From Phytoseiulus persimilis (taxonomy: Eukaryota > Arthropoda > Arachnida > Mesostigmata > Phytoseiidae), in assembly GCA_037576195.1 (NCBI GenBank), contig CM075103.1, forward strand, positions 23,870,001 through 23,934,000: 64,000 nt of DNA, read 5' to 3'. The notes beneath the pieces were generated by a model, which worked only from the letters and a program-made list of their open reading frames with translations, was not told the origin of the DNA and did no database searches. Below, in pieces: positions 42,718 through 55,587 of this stretch. How positions within the stretch are numbered: position 1 is the stretch's first letter; each line of letters starts with the position of its first letter. A program made the translations under genes and the position numbers.

Positions 42718-45065
42718 CTATCGAACATTCATGGATAGCGAACGGCATCATGAAAGGATGAGGCTCCCTACAAATCTTGAGGGTCTCTTCCGCCACATAT
42801 GTTTCGTCCAGCTAAGTCGACCGGACTCCCCGCTTCACATCGCCTCCTGCCCCGACGCCATCCTCTTTTCACAGATACCGGGGCAGAATGCGCCTGCATT
42901 GGGCTTTGCAAATAACAGCATTTCTGAATAACCGCGGTTACTGTTAACCGATAACCGCGAATCCATAACCGCAACAGTGGTTATGGATGGTGGGGTTGAG
43001 ATGACTCACATCAATTCCTGATTCACTGAAACGTCCTGGTTCTCTATTTTTTTTTTACATTGGGAATCCTCGAGGTCGTCTTTTTAGGTGCTTCCAATTT
43101 TCGTCTGACTCCAAATCACTGCTCTCGGCCTCGATATCACCGTTATCGTCTTTGAAAAGGGCGTATGTTCTCCGTTCCGACCAGTGCATGAGAGATAGCC
43201 GTTTTCTGCTGGGACTTCATCACAATTCTTTCATCGATGCCTTCCAACGGGGGTGCAAGCCACACAACTTCGCTCCTTCAGGCAAACGAGCCTATTCTTT
43301 CGAAACTGTCGTGATTCGGTTCAAAGTTCAAGAAAGACGCATATTGTATTGAATTACGGTCTCACGAGAATAAATTTCATCCGGTGTTAGCTATCCGGTA
43401 CATGAGAATCAGAATAGCTTCGGTCCACATGGCTCGAGCGGATTTGTTGAAGCACGAGAAAACTGAGGAAAATAACGGAAGTATGAGTCTGAATTAATGG
43501 GATAACGAGAGCAAAATCTGAATGTCGCGGCGGCAGTATGCGTCTCAGTGTGACAACTTAGGACGGAGAAGTTCAGGGCATCTGAAACCGGATGGTGGCA
43601 TCAGTTCAGTGTTGCCCTTCGGAGCTCGTTCAGAGACTTCACTGCAGGGCAACGAGCAGCACGGCACTTGCTGCGATACGCCGAGCATGTCAGTAACTTG
43701 GCACATAACGCGGCAGACGGATGGACTGGAAATTCGGGTGGATTCCGGATATTGAGCCCACTCGTTTTGTTTCGAGCGAAATCGTTGGGGAAAAATTCTT
43801 GAATCGATTTCAATAAACTTGAAGTACACCACCACTTAGTACCAGACGTTGGTGATCGCAATCACACGGAAGTTGGAGTTAGATTGCTGCAGTGGAATTC
43901 TGGTGACCTGATTGAACATGATGACACGATTGAACAGCTAGGAAATTGCTGACAGCACCTGAACCGGTTCATTACTTTAATGGATGGAACGACTGGCTAT
44001 GCAGCGCTTGAACCCTCCAATGAATGGAGCTCGGTCGACGGGCGGTCACTAGACATGAGTTTGCGTAGTCCGGGGTACGGGCCGTACCGGAGGTACGCAG
44101 AGTACGGAAAATATGATTCAGCATCAATTCTCGCAGTAGTAGACGTACTGAGAGTACAGAATCCTCGGTGAGCACGGGAAGTCTATAAATCACGGAATGA
44201 AACTTTCGAGGAAGCAATATTTTAGAAATTTGAGTTTGATGCTGAATACGCAAAGTACGGAAAATATAATTCGGCATCTACTCTCGCAGTAGTAGACGTC
44301 CCGAGAGTAGAGGATCTTCGGAGGGCACGGGAAGTCTAGATATTGTGCAGGGTTCTACACAACTCTAGCGCTCAAAATCGCCAAATCACTTCCATGGAGG
44401 CAGAAATTCGAGATTGTCATCGGAGTCCGGTGGGAATTCGTGCCGAGCGGCAAAAAGCCACACTGTGAAATCTTGCCAGTTCGACGAATGGGATGATGGT
44501 AATGCCGATGTCGATGTTGCGAGTATACGGGTCACCTCGCGCACTAGAGGGAGAAGAGTTCTTCAAGGCACTCGGAGGTCTCATTGTCAGTGGAGTTCTT
44601 CCGAGAATGCTTCCTTGTCTCTATCAGATGGGTTTCTCGGAAGCATTGAGAGATCTTACTTTGGTCGAGCGATGAGGTTCTTCAGTGCGAACCACATCGG
44701 GTTTCCAAGCTTAAACTGACATCTCCTGCTTCCACGCATAGCGTCCGAAGCGGCGGGAACCGTGTTGGATCTCGAGACCAAGCCTGCTGGGTTGCTAGAA
44801 ACTGACCTGTATTCGAGTCCGAGCATGCATGAGTGCATCGTTATGTGCTTAGTCGAAGTTGCCACGATTCCCCCCTTTTTTTCACAGAGATAGAACGGAA
44901 AAAACTGATGTTGACCGGCAGTCCGATACCCGACGAATCGATGGTGTGGAAGTTCACTCGTTAACTCGTCATTCTAGGCCGCCGTCACAGCGTGGTCTCA
45001 CAACGTGGTGGAAGAGAAGACAGCCGAGGCACGATCGCCCGACCACAGAGCAAGACGAGCCGGAA
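42718..45065. other. Unassigned stretch with a spaced direct repeat
   Basis: No gene. Near 42925-42990 several short GGTTA/TAACC inverted words occur. A pair of about 92-bp direct repeats is listed separately. Confidence 0.4.
44094..44338 (+). repeat. Spaced direct repeat, two about 92-bp copies
   Basis: 44094-44186 and 44247-44338 share TACGSARAGTACGGAAAATA, CTCTCGCAGTAGTAGACGTC-like text and GGCACGGGAAGTCTA. They have moderate divergence and a 60-bp spacer. No function is evident. Confidence 0.8.
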
Positions 45066-46225
45066 TAGGTTTATGGTTTATGGTTTTATTTGGATCTGTG
45101 TGTGTACATAGCATAATATATAAGCACATCAGCCTTTCACTTCAGGCGCGAGCAAGCTCAGCGGATCCTATGTTCTCACGCTCCCATTTCTCGAGGAGTC
45201 GTTTTGTTGCTTCCACGGCGAATCGATTCATCTCACTGTTCAGTCCCAAGTTGGTTAGGAGGTCCTCCGTCGTGTGGTGTGCATCGTTACATTGGAATAT
45301 CACATGTCCTAGTGTTTCCTCGCTGATGCCACATCTGCTGCAAGTCGGTTCCGGGTTGGCGGAGAAACGGGACCGATACTCCTTCGTAGGGAGACCTCCA
45401 GCTCTGGCAAGTGCCAGGAGTGCGGACCCCCTACTATTGTCGTATATGTGAACGGCAGCTGTTCTCGACTCCTTGTGCATTCGGTACAATTCGAGTGAAG
45501 ATTTACTAGCCATCCCGTTTACCCAGTCGTTGTCCTGTGTGGCTTTGATCTTTTCGTTCAGTAAACGATTATAGATGCCGAGGAGTGCTCTTCCAGTCTC
45601 ATCTCGTTCTATTTGCAATGTGTCGCATCTGAACTTGACTTTGAGCTCTTCCACCCGTGCACAGGCTTTTGTATCAATGTTTTGCGCTTTCAGCATGTCC
45701 AGTATCATTCTCGGCCAGCGAGTGGCTGCCATGCAACTGATTCGAGCAAAATACTTGAGTTTACTCTTGGCCTCCCGCGCTTCGAAGGATGACCAGTTGA
45801 GTTCGGACTCAAGGAATTCGTTGGCAACATTCCACCCTGTGATGCCGAGTGCCCATCGCGCTGCGCGCCGTTGGGTCTTCTCTAACTCGTCGCTTGTCTT
45901 CTTAGTCATCACCGTGACTGAATTAGCATAAGTTAGTTTGGGAACAGCCACTGCTTTCCAGAATGTCTTCGACAGCTCAAATTTGCTAGAGCTCCAGAGT
46001 ACCTGAGCGTGCATCTGGTTCAGGGCTTTTTTGGACGCGTTGATCCAAATATCTTCCTGTTTCTTGAGATAGTTTGTTCCATCACATAATGTTATTCCCA
46101 AGTATTTGTATTCCTCAGCCACCGGTATCGGCTCACCTTGAACTTTCAGTCCTGTGCAGTCGCCAACCTGGTGCCGAGAAAAGATCAAGATGGCACTCTT
46201 CTTTGGATTGAAATGCAGTTGGCGT
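45066..46225 (-). mobile_element. 5'-truncated LINE, minus strand, long C-terminal ORF2 fragment
   Basis: About 360 uninterrupted residues from the end of the RT (LHFNPKKSAILIFSRH, EEYKYLGITL) through the thumb/connection region (KLTYANSVTVMTKKTSDEL, RRAARWALGITGW) to the C-terminal knuckle CSRCGISEETLGHVIFQC. It stops at 45142. The 3' end reads GATCCAAATAAAACCATAAA and so on, with an (ACCATAA)n tail. The open frame continues upstream to 46695, but that part has no LINE homology. The best-preserved LINE fragment here, it shares its C-terminus and GATCCAAATAAA end with 3073-3454. Confidence 0.85.
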
Positions 46226-48033
46226 TGGGGGAGCGAGGAGGCGATGCAGAAGAGCACAAGATACTGTCCGGGCAGAAACTGCGCATCAACTCCATATTCG
46301 GTTATTGTAGAATGTACGAACAAATAACGAGAGCCCCCAGATATGAGAAACGTGGACCGGTCTGGGACCACATCAGAAAGAGCTGGAGGAAGGCACCATG
46401 AAGAACACGAATGCTGAATGCAGCCGCTGGCGCTGTCCAACCGCTGGATATGAACGCCAACATCACTGGACCGTATAGCTGACCACTCGTTGGATGTCGA
46501 CGATACTGCTAAACGTGAGGAGCGACGCTTTCTTCCGAGACACTGGGTCGATCTTCTCACAACGTTTTTAGAGTTGAAAACCACCTTCGCGAAAATCAGC
46601 GTTGATTCAGACCCCACCCTTTGCTCCAAGCCTAACATTCCGCGCAAATCGGGAAGAGGATGTAGGAACACGGCCGTAGCGTAAAATCGGTTCAATTCTC
46701 AAGTGCGACGGCGAACCGAACGCAAAGATCATCCACAGAATATGTCGTGAAGCTTCCCAGAGTGAGCCCGAGCTACCCCTCTGGGGAAAAAAAAGGCCCC
46801 ACCTCAAGGAGCTTGTTGCGAGCGCCGTCTCCAATGAATGTGAGTGGTAGGAGGGAAACGACGAAGCATGCCTTCAGACAGTGATGTCCATGGACCGCAT
46901 GCGCTGATCCCGCAGCAGAGAGCCATAGGTATTTCCGAGCAGCTGCCAGCGACGGGAAGCAAAAAATCAACCGCTGTCCAATTCGAGACCCATCCGCTCC
47001 CAACGCATGCGGAAAATGAACAGGGCAAGAGCTCGCACGTTATGGCGACGAGTGCAAAATACACGCTCCAAACGCTCACTTCCTCCGTGAAAACGTTCGA
47101 ATTGGGCTACCAGGAGCCGTTCAAGACCCGGTTACCTCATGTGGTCACTTCGGAGCCGAGTTCCATCAGTGCGACACTCCACATCAGCGTGGAGCCTCTA
47201 TCCGGCTGTAGCAAAGATGATGCGCCCGAGCTCCGAGCCCGTTTGGTAATGACGTCCAGGTCTTCCCCGAAGGCGCGAAGAGCATAAACCAGTCCGCATC
47301 GAGGGTGCCGCTGGAATATTGGTGCACCTGCTGTTCTCGTTGTTGTCCGGAGGATAATTTGAACAAAGACTTCCTGTGGAGCTCATACGGTCGCCTCAAT
47401 GCATTACTCATCGCGGGCTGTTGTGTACTGACTTTCTACGGACCCCGGTCACGGGTAGCGCTTACACGCACAGGATGTTAGAGATCACCGCATGGTCTCA
47501 GATGTCGTCGCACCTGCTACTATTCTTCTACAAGAGTTTTAGTGCAGCTGAGGTGCTGGGTACGGTCAAATGACTCAAGATGGTCTTATCTGCCGGCCGG
47601 TCTTAATTTACCTAAATTGATGTTCCAGAATGGATTTGATGTGAATATGGAAGAAAGGAAGATTGTAAGGCTGCCAGTCGGTTGCAGAACTGCCAAGACT
47701 GTACGAGCATATCCATATGGCCGCTGGACGCGTGTTGAGATGAAAACCTGCAGGTGATAGCCGTTTATTCAGTCATTCCCTGGAACCAGTAACGGGTCGG
47801 ACTATACCCTCAGTAGTTCATTCTCACTGGGGGAACATTGTATAATAAGGTTAATATCATTAAGGCTTCAGATGTAGGCGTCGCGTTGTCGATGCGGGAA
47901 TACTGCGGAACCCCCAATCGAGGCGATGATTCATCGACGTTCGCCTGAAGAACTGACGTCTCAGCTCACAAGTTCCCCCTCGATCGGAAGGGAATACCAT
48001 GGAGGAGAATCTCTACTCACAGCTGTCTCTCCA
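46226..48033. other. Unassigned stretch
   Basis: No gene, repeat or transposon end recognised. Open frames on both strands are of unremarkable composition. Confidence 0.35.
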
Positions 48034-49068
48034 CTAGCTCGTTCCGTCGTCCTCATCTTGACTGCAAAATGAGTTGTACCACGCGACGCCATGATCGGGC
48101 TCGCCGGACTCTGTTTGGAGGTCATACGGTGAAGGTTCGGGACGTCTCATTTGCGGGAGCCACGGCGCGTACTCGGGCTTCTTCGCGAAGACATCGGGGA
48201 AAGAAATGTCGGCGAACCCGCGAACCACGCGTGTTCGAAAATTGCTTTCTCCTCACCGAGGAGAAAGCCGAGTCTACGACTGCGCCTGGGCTGGATCAGA
48301 CGACTGATCAGATCACAAAAAGGAGATTTGATGTCGACTCCCTTGGGGAATCTCAGATCCTCTTCCGCAAAATCACTTCCGGCGCCATGTATGGACGAGT
48401 TCCACAGAACGTGTGAGTTTCATCCCAGGGTCCGTCTAGGATTTTCGCGAATCCGAAATCAGATATTTTCAGATGACTGTCTTCGAAAATCAGCATATTG
48501 GGTGGTTTAAGGTCGCGGTGTGTGATGTCGCATTAGTGTGGATACTCGACGGCTAGGATAATTTGGGCCGCGTACCATTTGAGCATTATTTCCGTTACAG
48601 TCGTTCCGAATATCAGCTGGAGGAGATCGCCACGCGGCGCGGAGTCCATGACCAGATAGAAATTCGTGAAGGCTTGGAAAACAAAGTGTAGTTCAGCGAT
48701 GAATCTGAATTGAACCGCACGCATCAGTTTTCTCTCTCTGGTTTTCAGCTTATTCAGCGGCGTGGTAGCGCCTTTTTTCACCACTTCGAGGGCATATGTT
48801 TTGTGATCCTTCAGATATTCGGTCAGATACACGGATGCACATGCGCCTTTGCTTAGGTTGGCCAGGATTTTGAAATCTTCTTTCCTAGCTTTCGGGCAGT
48901 CATTGGCTTTGAAGCGGGTTTCCATGGCGGTTTTCGCTCCTTCCAAGCGTGATTCGTAACATTCTCGTAGAACTCATCGTTTATCACATCTAGCACCCAT
49001 GCTGAGCTCTCGGCCCACTCAGCAGGGAGATTGCAACCGCGCATCGCTCGCCGCTGTCTATCATACAA
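48034..49068 (-). pseudogene. AGC-family protein kinase pseudogene (PKA/PKG-like)
   Basis: An upstream piece (49068-48950, FYENVTNHAWKERK) leads into a kinase N-lobe (48946-48536): LSKGACASVYLTEYLKDHKT, a degenerate glycine loop, and YALEVVKK, where the ATP-anchoring Lys is Glu. After an in-frame TAA at 48533 the same frame continues with [23 protein letters not shown] and [12 protein letters not shown] to a TGA at 48353. About 60 residues of C-lobe are deleted. A shifted frame resumes with RRLGFLLGEEKAIFEHAWF and an AGC C-tail with acidic end to 48034. HRD and DFG aspartates remain, but stops, deletion and the lost lysine make it inactive. Absence of introns suggests a processed copy. Confidence 0.85.
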
Positions 49069-51735
49069 TGATGTGATCTTGGATGTCAGGAGAAAACGGA
49101 AAACATGCCTGGGGTCTTTGACTCAGAAACGTCCGGGCACTTCCGCTTCACGGATGGGAGCTCGTTCGATCCCCCTGTGTCTTTTCGGAGGCCGAGCGGT
49201 GATCATCCTGCAGAGAGAAATTTAGACGCCAGACGACGATATGGTGCGAATGGCCGCGGATCATGCAATCGGCTGACAAGGACCGTTCCGGCGACAGAAT
49301 TAAATCATAATAACTTGAGAATCCCGTATACGAATCCCACAACTCCTCGTTTCAAGACCACGAGCCGGGGTCTTGAGGATGCCACGGATGTTAGAAGGAC
49401 TTGGAGCTACACAAATGCAGTGATACGGGCTGGTTGGCCCAGAGTCCGACGGGCATCAATGCTGGATGCTGCGAATCGTGAGGGCTACGGGAGAGCTGAG
49501 AAACAGTGAAAGTCTATGATGTCACAAGTTCCGTTATTCAAGGGCCTTTGCTCCAAGGAGAGACGTTGGAGCAACGATGTGGCCGCTCTCAACCTGCTTC
49601 CGGAGCTCCCTCGGTACCGGAGTAGTTGAGGCCCCCTCTTTTGCCCTCCTGAAGTCGTCGATTCTAAACATTTAGCTTCTGGTGGAGCGCCCACGAATGA
49701 TGGATGACTTTCTTCCTGAACTGGGTTATCGTCAGTGATGATTTCTTCTATACTTTCGTAGTGTTACTCAAAAGAGCCCTCATTGGAACCACATGAGTAC
49801 CGGACTGAATTCAAGAGGAACCGTCGAGAAGCTCAATTTCGACTCGCAACTCTCAGCATTCTCGAGCAGGTCTGGGCTTCAGATCGTATCCAACCAAAAA
49901 AGGTAGCTGAGGAACTAGGGATTGGGAATTCTACACTCCATTACCAGAGGGGATGGTAACAAGATCGAACAATCCTCGAGCGGATTCGTAGCGAAACAGT
50001 GAGATGGGAACATAGCCCGAGGCGGACATTTCAAGAAGCGGAATCTCCCCATCACGCGAACATTTTCTTTGTGCACTCGATTCTCCGTACGGCTGATGTT
50101 GACTTGCTAATCACACCTGGACGTGCCGGTAGCATAAGCGACCAGTTTGACATGGAAAGCTCCCATCTCGGAGCCGTCTGTCGATTCATGATGGCTAAAA
50201 TCGGGACCGATTCCCTCAACTTTGGCCCTGCAGAAGCGGTTCAGCTCCGCCAATGACGAACAACTGGGTGCTGGAGAAGCGACCTATGAGCTCGGCCCCG
50301 CGTTTCAGCTAGCAGCGAATGCAAGTGTCCCGAGGTCGGGAGGTTCCCTATTGGAGGGTTTTTCTTGCTCGGAATGGCGAGGAGTAGTTCTGCTCAAGAT
50401 GAACTGGATTCAACCAGAGCGCACAAAGCACAATCTCCGGCATTGGTTCATCCAACCTTCGTCAGGGATCATCGGAAAAGACTCTGATCTTTCCGGATCC
50501 TCGCTGACGCTCTCTGTTATCAAGGCTCGACAACTCTTCTCGAAACATCGTTCTTGGGACCGATCGATTCTACACGGCGCTTTGAGTAGAATGGTGACCT
50601 GCGAATCCTGCATGCCATATACTTCTCAGCTTTGTGACGGCGAACCGACCGGTGCCTGCGACCAGGACATTTCGACGTGACGGACGATGCGGCGGTAGTC
50701 ATTTCCGCGTGAGTTAAGATGGTGCTCTGATGAGGAGCAGACAAAACTGAAATGCTAGCGGTGCGGTTTTTGGGTGATTTGCTGTGGAACATGTGAGCTT
50801 CATTAGCTTACACTAGACCCGAGAAGCCCTGACTCTCTGGTCTATGTTGGGTGGCCTGACGGTTCAAGGGGAGGGGGGAAGCTAAGGTATCCCCTGTTCA
50901 CCCAGTAGCGAAGCCGGCGTGATCCTTGAAAAGCTGAAGTCTGGTGATTCCAAAATTCCATGGGGTTAGCCCCATGGAATAGTGTAAAGTGGCAATTTGT
51001 CTTTTTTTTCCTGAGAATTCATCCAATGCTCCCAAGCGCATCTGATCTAACTCAGACGAGTTCACAGCCATCATCTTGAGAGAATCCTGGAACGTCAGCC
51101 TAATGCGCGCTCGAGAGTACTGCTTAGTTCTCACTCAGAATATGGCTGATTTTTTCGGGGATCGAATGCCCCGATTGTCGCGCAGAGCAGATCTGCTCCT
51201 CAGTGTGGAAGGCTCAACTCGCCGCCGTGATTCAACCGAATTTTCGCGGTTCTCTGGTGTCCGCGGATTACACCCTCGTTACTGTCCGATACTCAACGAT
51301 GTGGACGGAAGGTTGCGTCACCCTTAGGTGTTCCATATCGCGAATGAGTGGTATAAAATAATGCCTGTCGTCTGCGTTGACGATGATATATTTGCCTCGC
51401 ACATGTATGTACACCTACTCGCGAAGCCCCAGGGCTCGCTCATCGCGAATGGAGCACGCGACGAAAGTAGAACGGAGCAGCTGAACGATGATCCTAGATA
51501 TTCTAGTGGGGCTGATGCTGTGGAACGACTCAATTAGCTCGCTTCCCTTTGAAAGTTCCACGCATGACGAGTGGTGTCGCGCCTTCGCGAGGTGACGTCC
51601 ATTATACGTGGTACTTGAGGGTATTTGGAGTAACTTCCACGGACCGAGCCCTACACCTGTCCCACCTTTGCACCCGCGCCTGGTAGCAGCGGCACCGACG
51701 AGCCTCGTTAATTAAGAGGCTGATTACGCTACTGT
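49069..51735. other. Unassigned stretch with a small helix-turn-helix-like fragment
   Basis: No supported gene. At 49807-49959 (+) a 50-codon frame reads RREAQFRLATLSILEQ ... KKVAEELGIGNSTLHYQRG, similar in style to transposase or Psq helix-turn-helix domains, then stops at TAA. It is probably a transposase fragment. Confidence 0.35.
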
Positions 51736-53381
51736 GTGCGAGCCCTTCCTAGTATGACAAGGTATGACTTCCGGAGCGCACGCAGAGACAAGCACGAGGT
51801 TGGCCTCATCATTCACGAGTACCGCTCGCACGAAGCAGATCTACAGTATATGATCCATTTCTGCCCTGTCTCATCAGAAGAACTTATTGAGCACTTCAAG
51901 GGACTTAACAAAACAGAAAACACAACATCGCCACACATCTCAGCTGGGTGCGAGTCGAACAAGAAAGCGCGGAGCTCGACAAAACGAATTCTCCTCGATC
52001 CATCACATAGGTAGTCGACGCGATACGAGCGCTCCCAAGACACGAAGCTGCGGGCCCCGACGAGATACTGAACGAACACTCACAACAATGCGGCGCGATA
52101 ATACCACAGATAACCACGCTCCTGAACACTTGCTACGATCGGGGGAGCATCCCTTCCGGTCGGCGCAACTGCGTGCTGGCGATAATTCCGAAGGGCAGAG
52201 GAAACCCCCAGGACCCTTCCTCGCGGAGAAGAATCGCGAGAAGGAACGTACTCCGTAAACTCATGTCCTCATTCGTAGCAGCGAGACTTACTAGTTACTT
52301 GGACCACAAAGGCTTTATACCGGAACAACAATTCGGATTCAGAGCAGGAAAATCGACTATAATGGCTTGCAAGATTCTACTAGACAAAATCGAAATCTCT
52401 ACAAAGAAAAACCAAGCGCCGCTCTACGCGGTCTTCGTAGACTACAGAGCGGCCTTCGACCTGGCGTCCAGAAGCATCATTCTGAGGACACAGACAGAAG
52501 CGGGCACCCCTTTCAAAATGCTCAAAATCCAACAAGTGCTACAAGAAGGCGGAGTCTCCCTGGACGACGGAGTCTGCGAGACACCCCCCTTCCAGCAAAC
52601 AACGGGAGTGGCGCAAGGAGACAACCCGAGCCCTCTTGTGTTCTCTGTACTCCTAAGCGACCTGCCAGAACGAATCATGAAGAAGCACGACCCTGTTACC
52701 ACGATCCTATACGCGGATGATGCGGTGATCTATTCCAGATCAAGACCACAACTCCAGAAAACGATGGAGACACTAGAACAGTACTCGAGAGAAAACGCCC
52801 TCGTCATAAACGCCAACAAAACGAGATTCGCACAAGGAGGCCCTCCCGCAGGGAGCGACATCTTTAGACTATCAGGAGTGAAGATTGAGAAAGTTTCTAG
52901 CTTCTGCTACCTCGGACTGGAAATCACAAGGAAAGAAAACTTTGGCAAACACGTGCCACGAAGAGTCAACAAGGCCGAACTGGAACTCTGCTTGATTCCA
53001 TCGGCCCACGAACTCTCACTGGCAACTGCTCTGGCACTCTTTGACCTGAAAATCGCCTCAGTAGCCTCATAGGGAGTGCAGCTCATATGGGAAGACAAGA
53101 CAAAGTCTCAATGGGAACTGCTCGACAAACTGAAAGCATCGTTCCTCAAAATATCATTGTGCCTCCACCGCTCCTCTGAGAACGGAAAGGTCTCCCGGCT
53201 AGGCATCGCAGCGGTTCCGAACCGCGGTTCCGGAACCGCAACGAACTGCGAAATTCTGCGGTTCTGGAACCGCGAGAAGCCGCGCGGAAGGAGCTTTTAG
53301 CTAACGCCCTTATCAGCGAGCCGAGACCTTCACCGTGCACTGCCTTGGTAGACCTCAGTTCGAATGGTAGAATGGGAGCCG

Positions 53382-55587
53382 AAAGGGTCTCGGCAGTTCT
53401 TCGGCACTTTTGGCCTTGGGTCAGGGATTCGAACGAGATATATTGTTGTGGATACCCCATCCCAAGAGAACACTTTCTGCCCAGTCGGCGGGCTACCAGC
53501 TGCCCTGTTTTTTTTCTATAGTATGAAACATCTTGTGGACCGATGAAAATCGAGCGAGATTTGGAAACTTAAAATGCTCATATCTCCGTTATCTGAAGGA
53601 GTTCAGAGCTCATAAAGTGGGTTTTGGAAAGCTCGTGAATCCAGCTTTCTGATGCGTCCGTCAGAAATTTTCCACGATCAATTTTAATACCTTAAAAATG
53701 ACCATCTTCAAAGTGAATGTTTCTAACCCACTTCCTGGAGGTTGACCACTTTCTAGTTTGTGTCATATTATGCCCCCCTTCAGTGCGAGCACAATGCGAT
53801 AGATAGATCAAAAAAATATTTGGGGGACCAAGGTGAAAAAACTAAAAAACTGTCGTTGGTCACCCTGGATCCATCGAGTTTCATGCTCAAACTCCAGAAT
53901 ATTTGATGGTGGAAGGCCCCGAGCCAGGGAAAATCATATTCTGAGCCGTGGAGTACACGGAATCAGCCGCTCAGACACCCAAAAGTTTGGTCAGATCGAT
54001 CCCGGAATCACCTGTCCAGACCCCAAAAGTATGGTCAGATCGGTCCCGGAATCACCCCTCCAGACTTGTAAAAAGTATGGTCAGATTGGTCGATCCCGAA
54101 CAAACTCCAAAATAATCTGACCGTGTCAGGCCCAGAGCAAGAAAGAAGCCGGAGGATGGAGGACTCGGAACTCACGACTCCAACAGATCAAGGCCACCGA
54201 CCTAACCGACTTCCCGGGCCTGACGCGTGAGGATATACTCCTGTTGACTTCAGGACCGTTCCAACTCAAGCTGGCATGCTCGTACTTGGCGGAACTCTTG
54301 ACACCCGACAATAATGCCCTACTGAGGTTTGTCGAAGAAACACCCAATATCGTTCGTCTAGAAATCAGGTCGCGCCATTGTGGACCCAGCAGCAGAAAAA
54401 GCTACCATGTATTCATCGATTACGAACCAAACCTGCATCAACTCGACGGCATTCGGAGATACTGGTGTGACTGTCCTAATGGGGCACGGACAGTGGGCTG
54501 CTGTTCGCATGTGGCCGCGTGCATCTACTACCTGTCTTTCGCCAGGCATGAGCCGCGAATTCGGCTGCCGGCACCAGAGCTAACGGATCTCTTCATGCCA
54601 TCTGGAGACGATACAGAGTCAGAAGACGAGGGAACCAACACTTGAGGAGCGAGAATAAACGGAACCGCTCGAGACCACCGAACGTGTTCTCTTTTTTTGC
54701 TCGAGGTCGATTTCTCCGAGAGTGTCTCGGCTCATAACATGATTCTTTCTTGCTTTGGGCCTGACACGGTCAGATTATTTTGGAGTTTGTTCGGGATCGA
54801 CCAATCTGACCATACTTCTTACAAGTCTGGAGGGGTGATTCCGGGACCGATCTGACCATACTTTTCTGACTATGGGGGAGTGATTCCGGGACCGATCTGA
54901 CCATACTTTTCAAAAGCTGGAAGGTGATTCCGGGGCCAATCTGACCATACTTTTGGGGTCTGGACAGGTGATTCCGGGATCGATCTGACCAAACTTTTGG
55001 GTGTCTGAGCGGCTGAATCCGTGTACTCCACGGCTCAGAATATGATTTTCCCTGGCTCGGGGCCTTCCACCATCAAATATTCTGGAGTTTGAGCATGAAA
55101 CTCGATGGATCCAGGGTGACCAACGACAGTTTTTCAGTTTTTTCACCTTGGTCCCCCGAATATTTTTTTGATCTATCTATCGCATTGTGCTCGCACTGAA
55201 GGGGGGCATAATATGACACAAACTAGAAAGTGGTCAACCTCCAGGAAGTGGGTTAGAAACATTCACTTTGGAGATGGTCATTTTTAAGGTATTAAAATTG
55301 ATCGTGGAAAAACTCTTACGGACGCACCAGAAAGCTGGATTCACGAGCTTTCCAAAACCCACTTTATGAGCTCTGAACTCCTTCAGATAACGGAGATATG
55401 AGCATTTCAAGTTTCCAAATCTCGCTCGATTTTCATCGGTCCAGAAGATGTTTCATACTATAAAAAAAAAACCAAGGCAGCTAGTAGCCCGCCGACTGGG
55501 CAGAAAGCGTTCTCTTGGGATGGGGTATCCACAACAATATATCTCATTCGAATCCCTGACCCAAGGCCAAAAGTGCCGAGACCCTTT
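53382..55587. mobile_element. Deleted SWIM-DDE transposon whose inverted repeats contain 45-bp minisatellite units
   Basis: The outer ends are AAAGGGTCTCGGCAGTTC and its inverse, the same terminal word as the intact element at 17301. Inverted arms run about 53382-54150 and 54740-55587 (over 750 bp) and are near-identical. Each arm contains two to four diverged minisatellite units (53985-54090 and 54785-54990: CCCGGAATCACCCCTCCAGA, AAGTATGGTCAGATCGGTC). Only the last about 150 codons of transposase remain between the arms. Non-autonomous; it could in principle be moved by an enzyme like that of 17948-19975. Confidence 0.85.
54187..54645 (+). pseudogene. SWIM-DDE transposase C-terminal fragment
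   Basis: About 152 codons similar throughout to the C-terminus of the 17948-19975 transposase: LTDFPGLTREDILLLTSGPF, VRLEIRSRH, then the SWIM finger YWCDCPNGARTVGCCSHVAA and an acidic tail. The catalytic DDE core is deleted. Confidence 0.9.

Noticed and set aside
45142..46695. Single 517-codon LINE protein
   Set aside because: Only the part downstream of about 46225 (minus strand) shows LINE homology. The upstream codons are unrelated and the first codon is not ATG in context.
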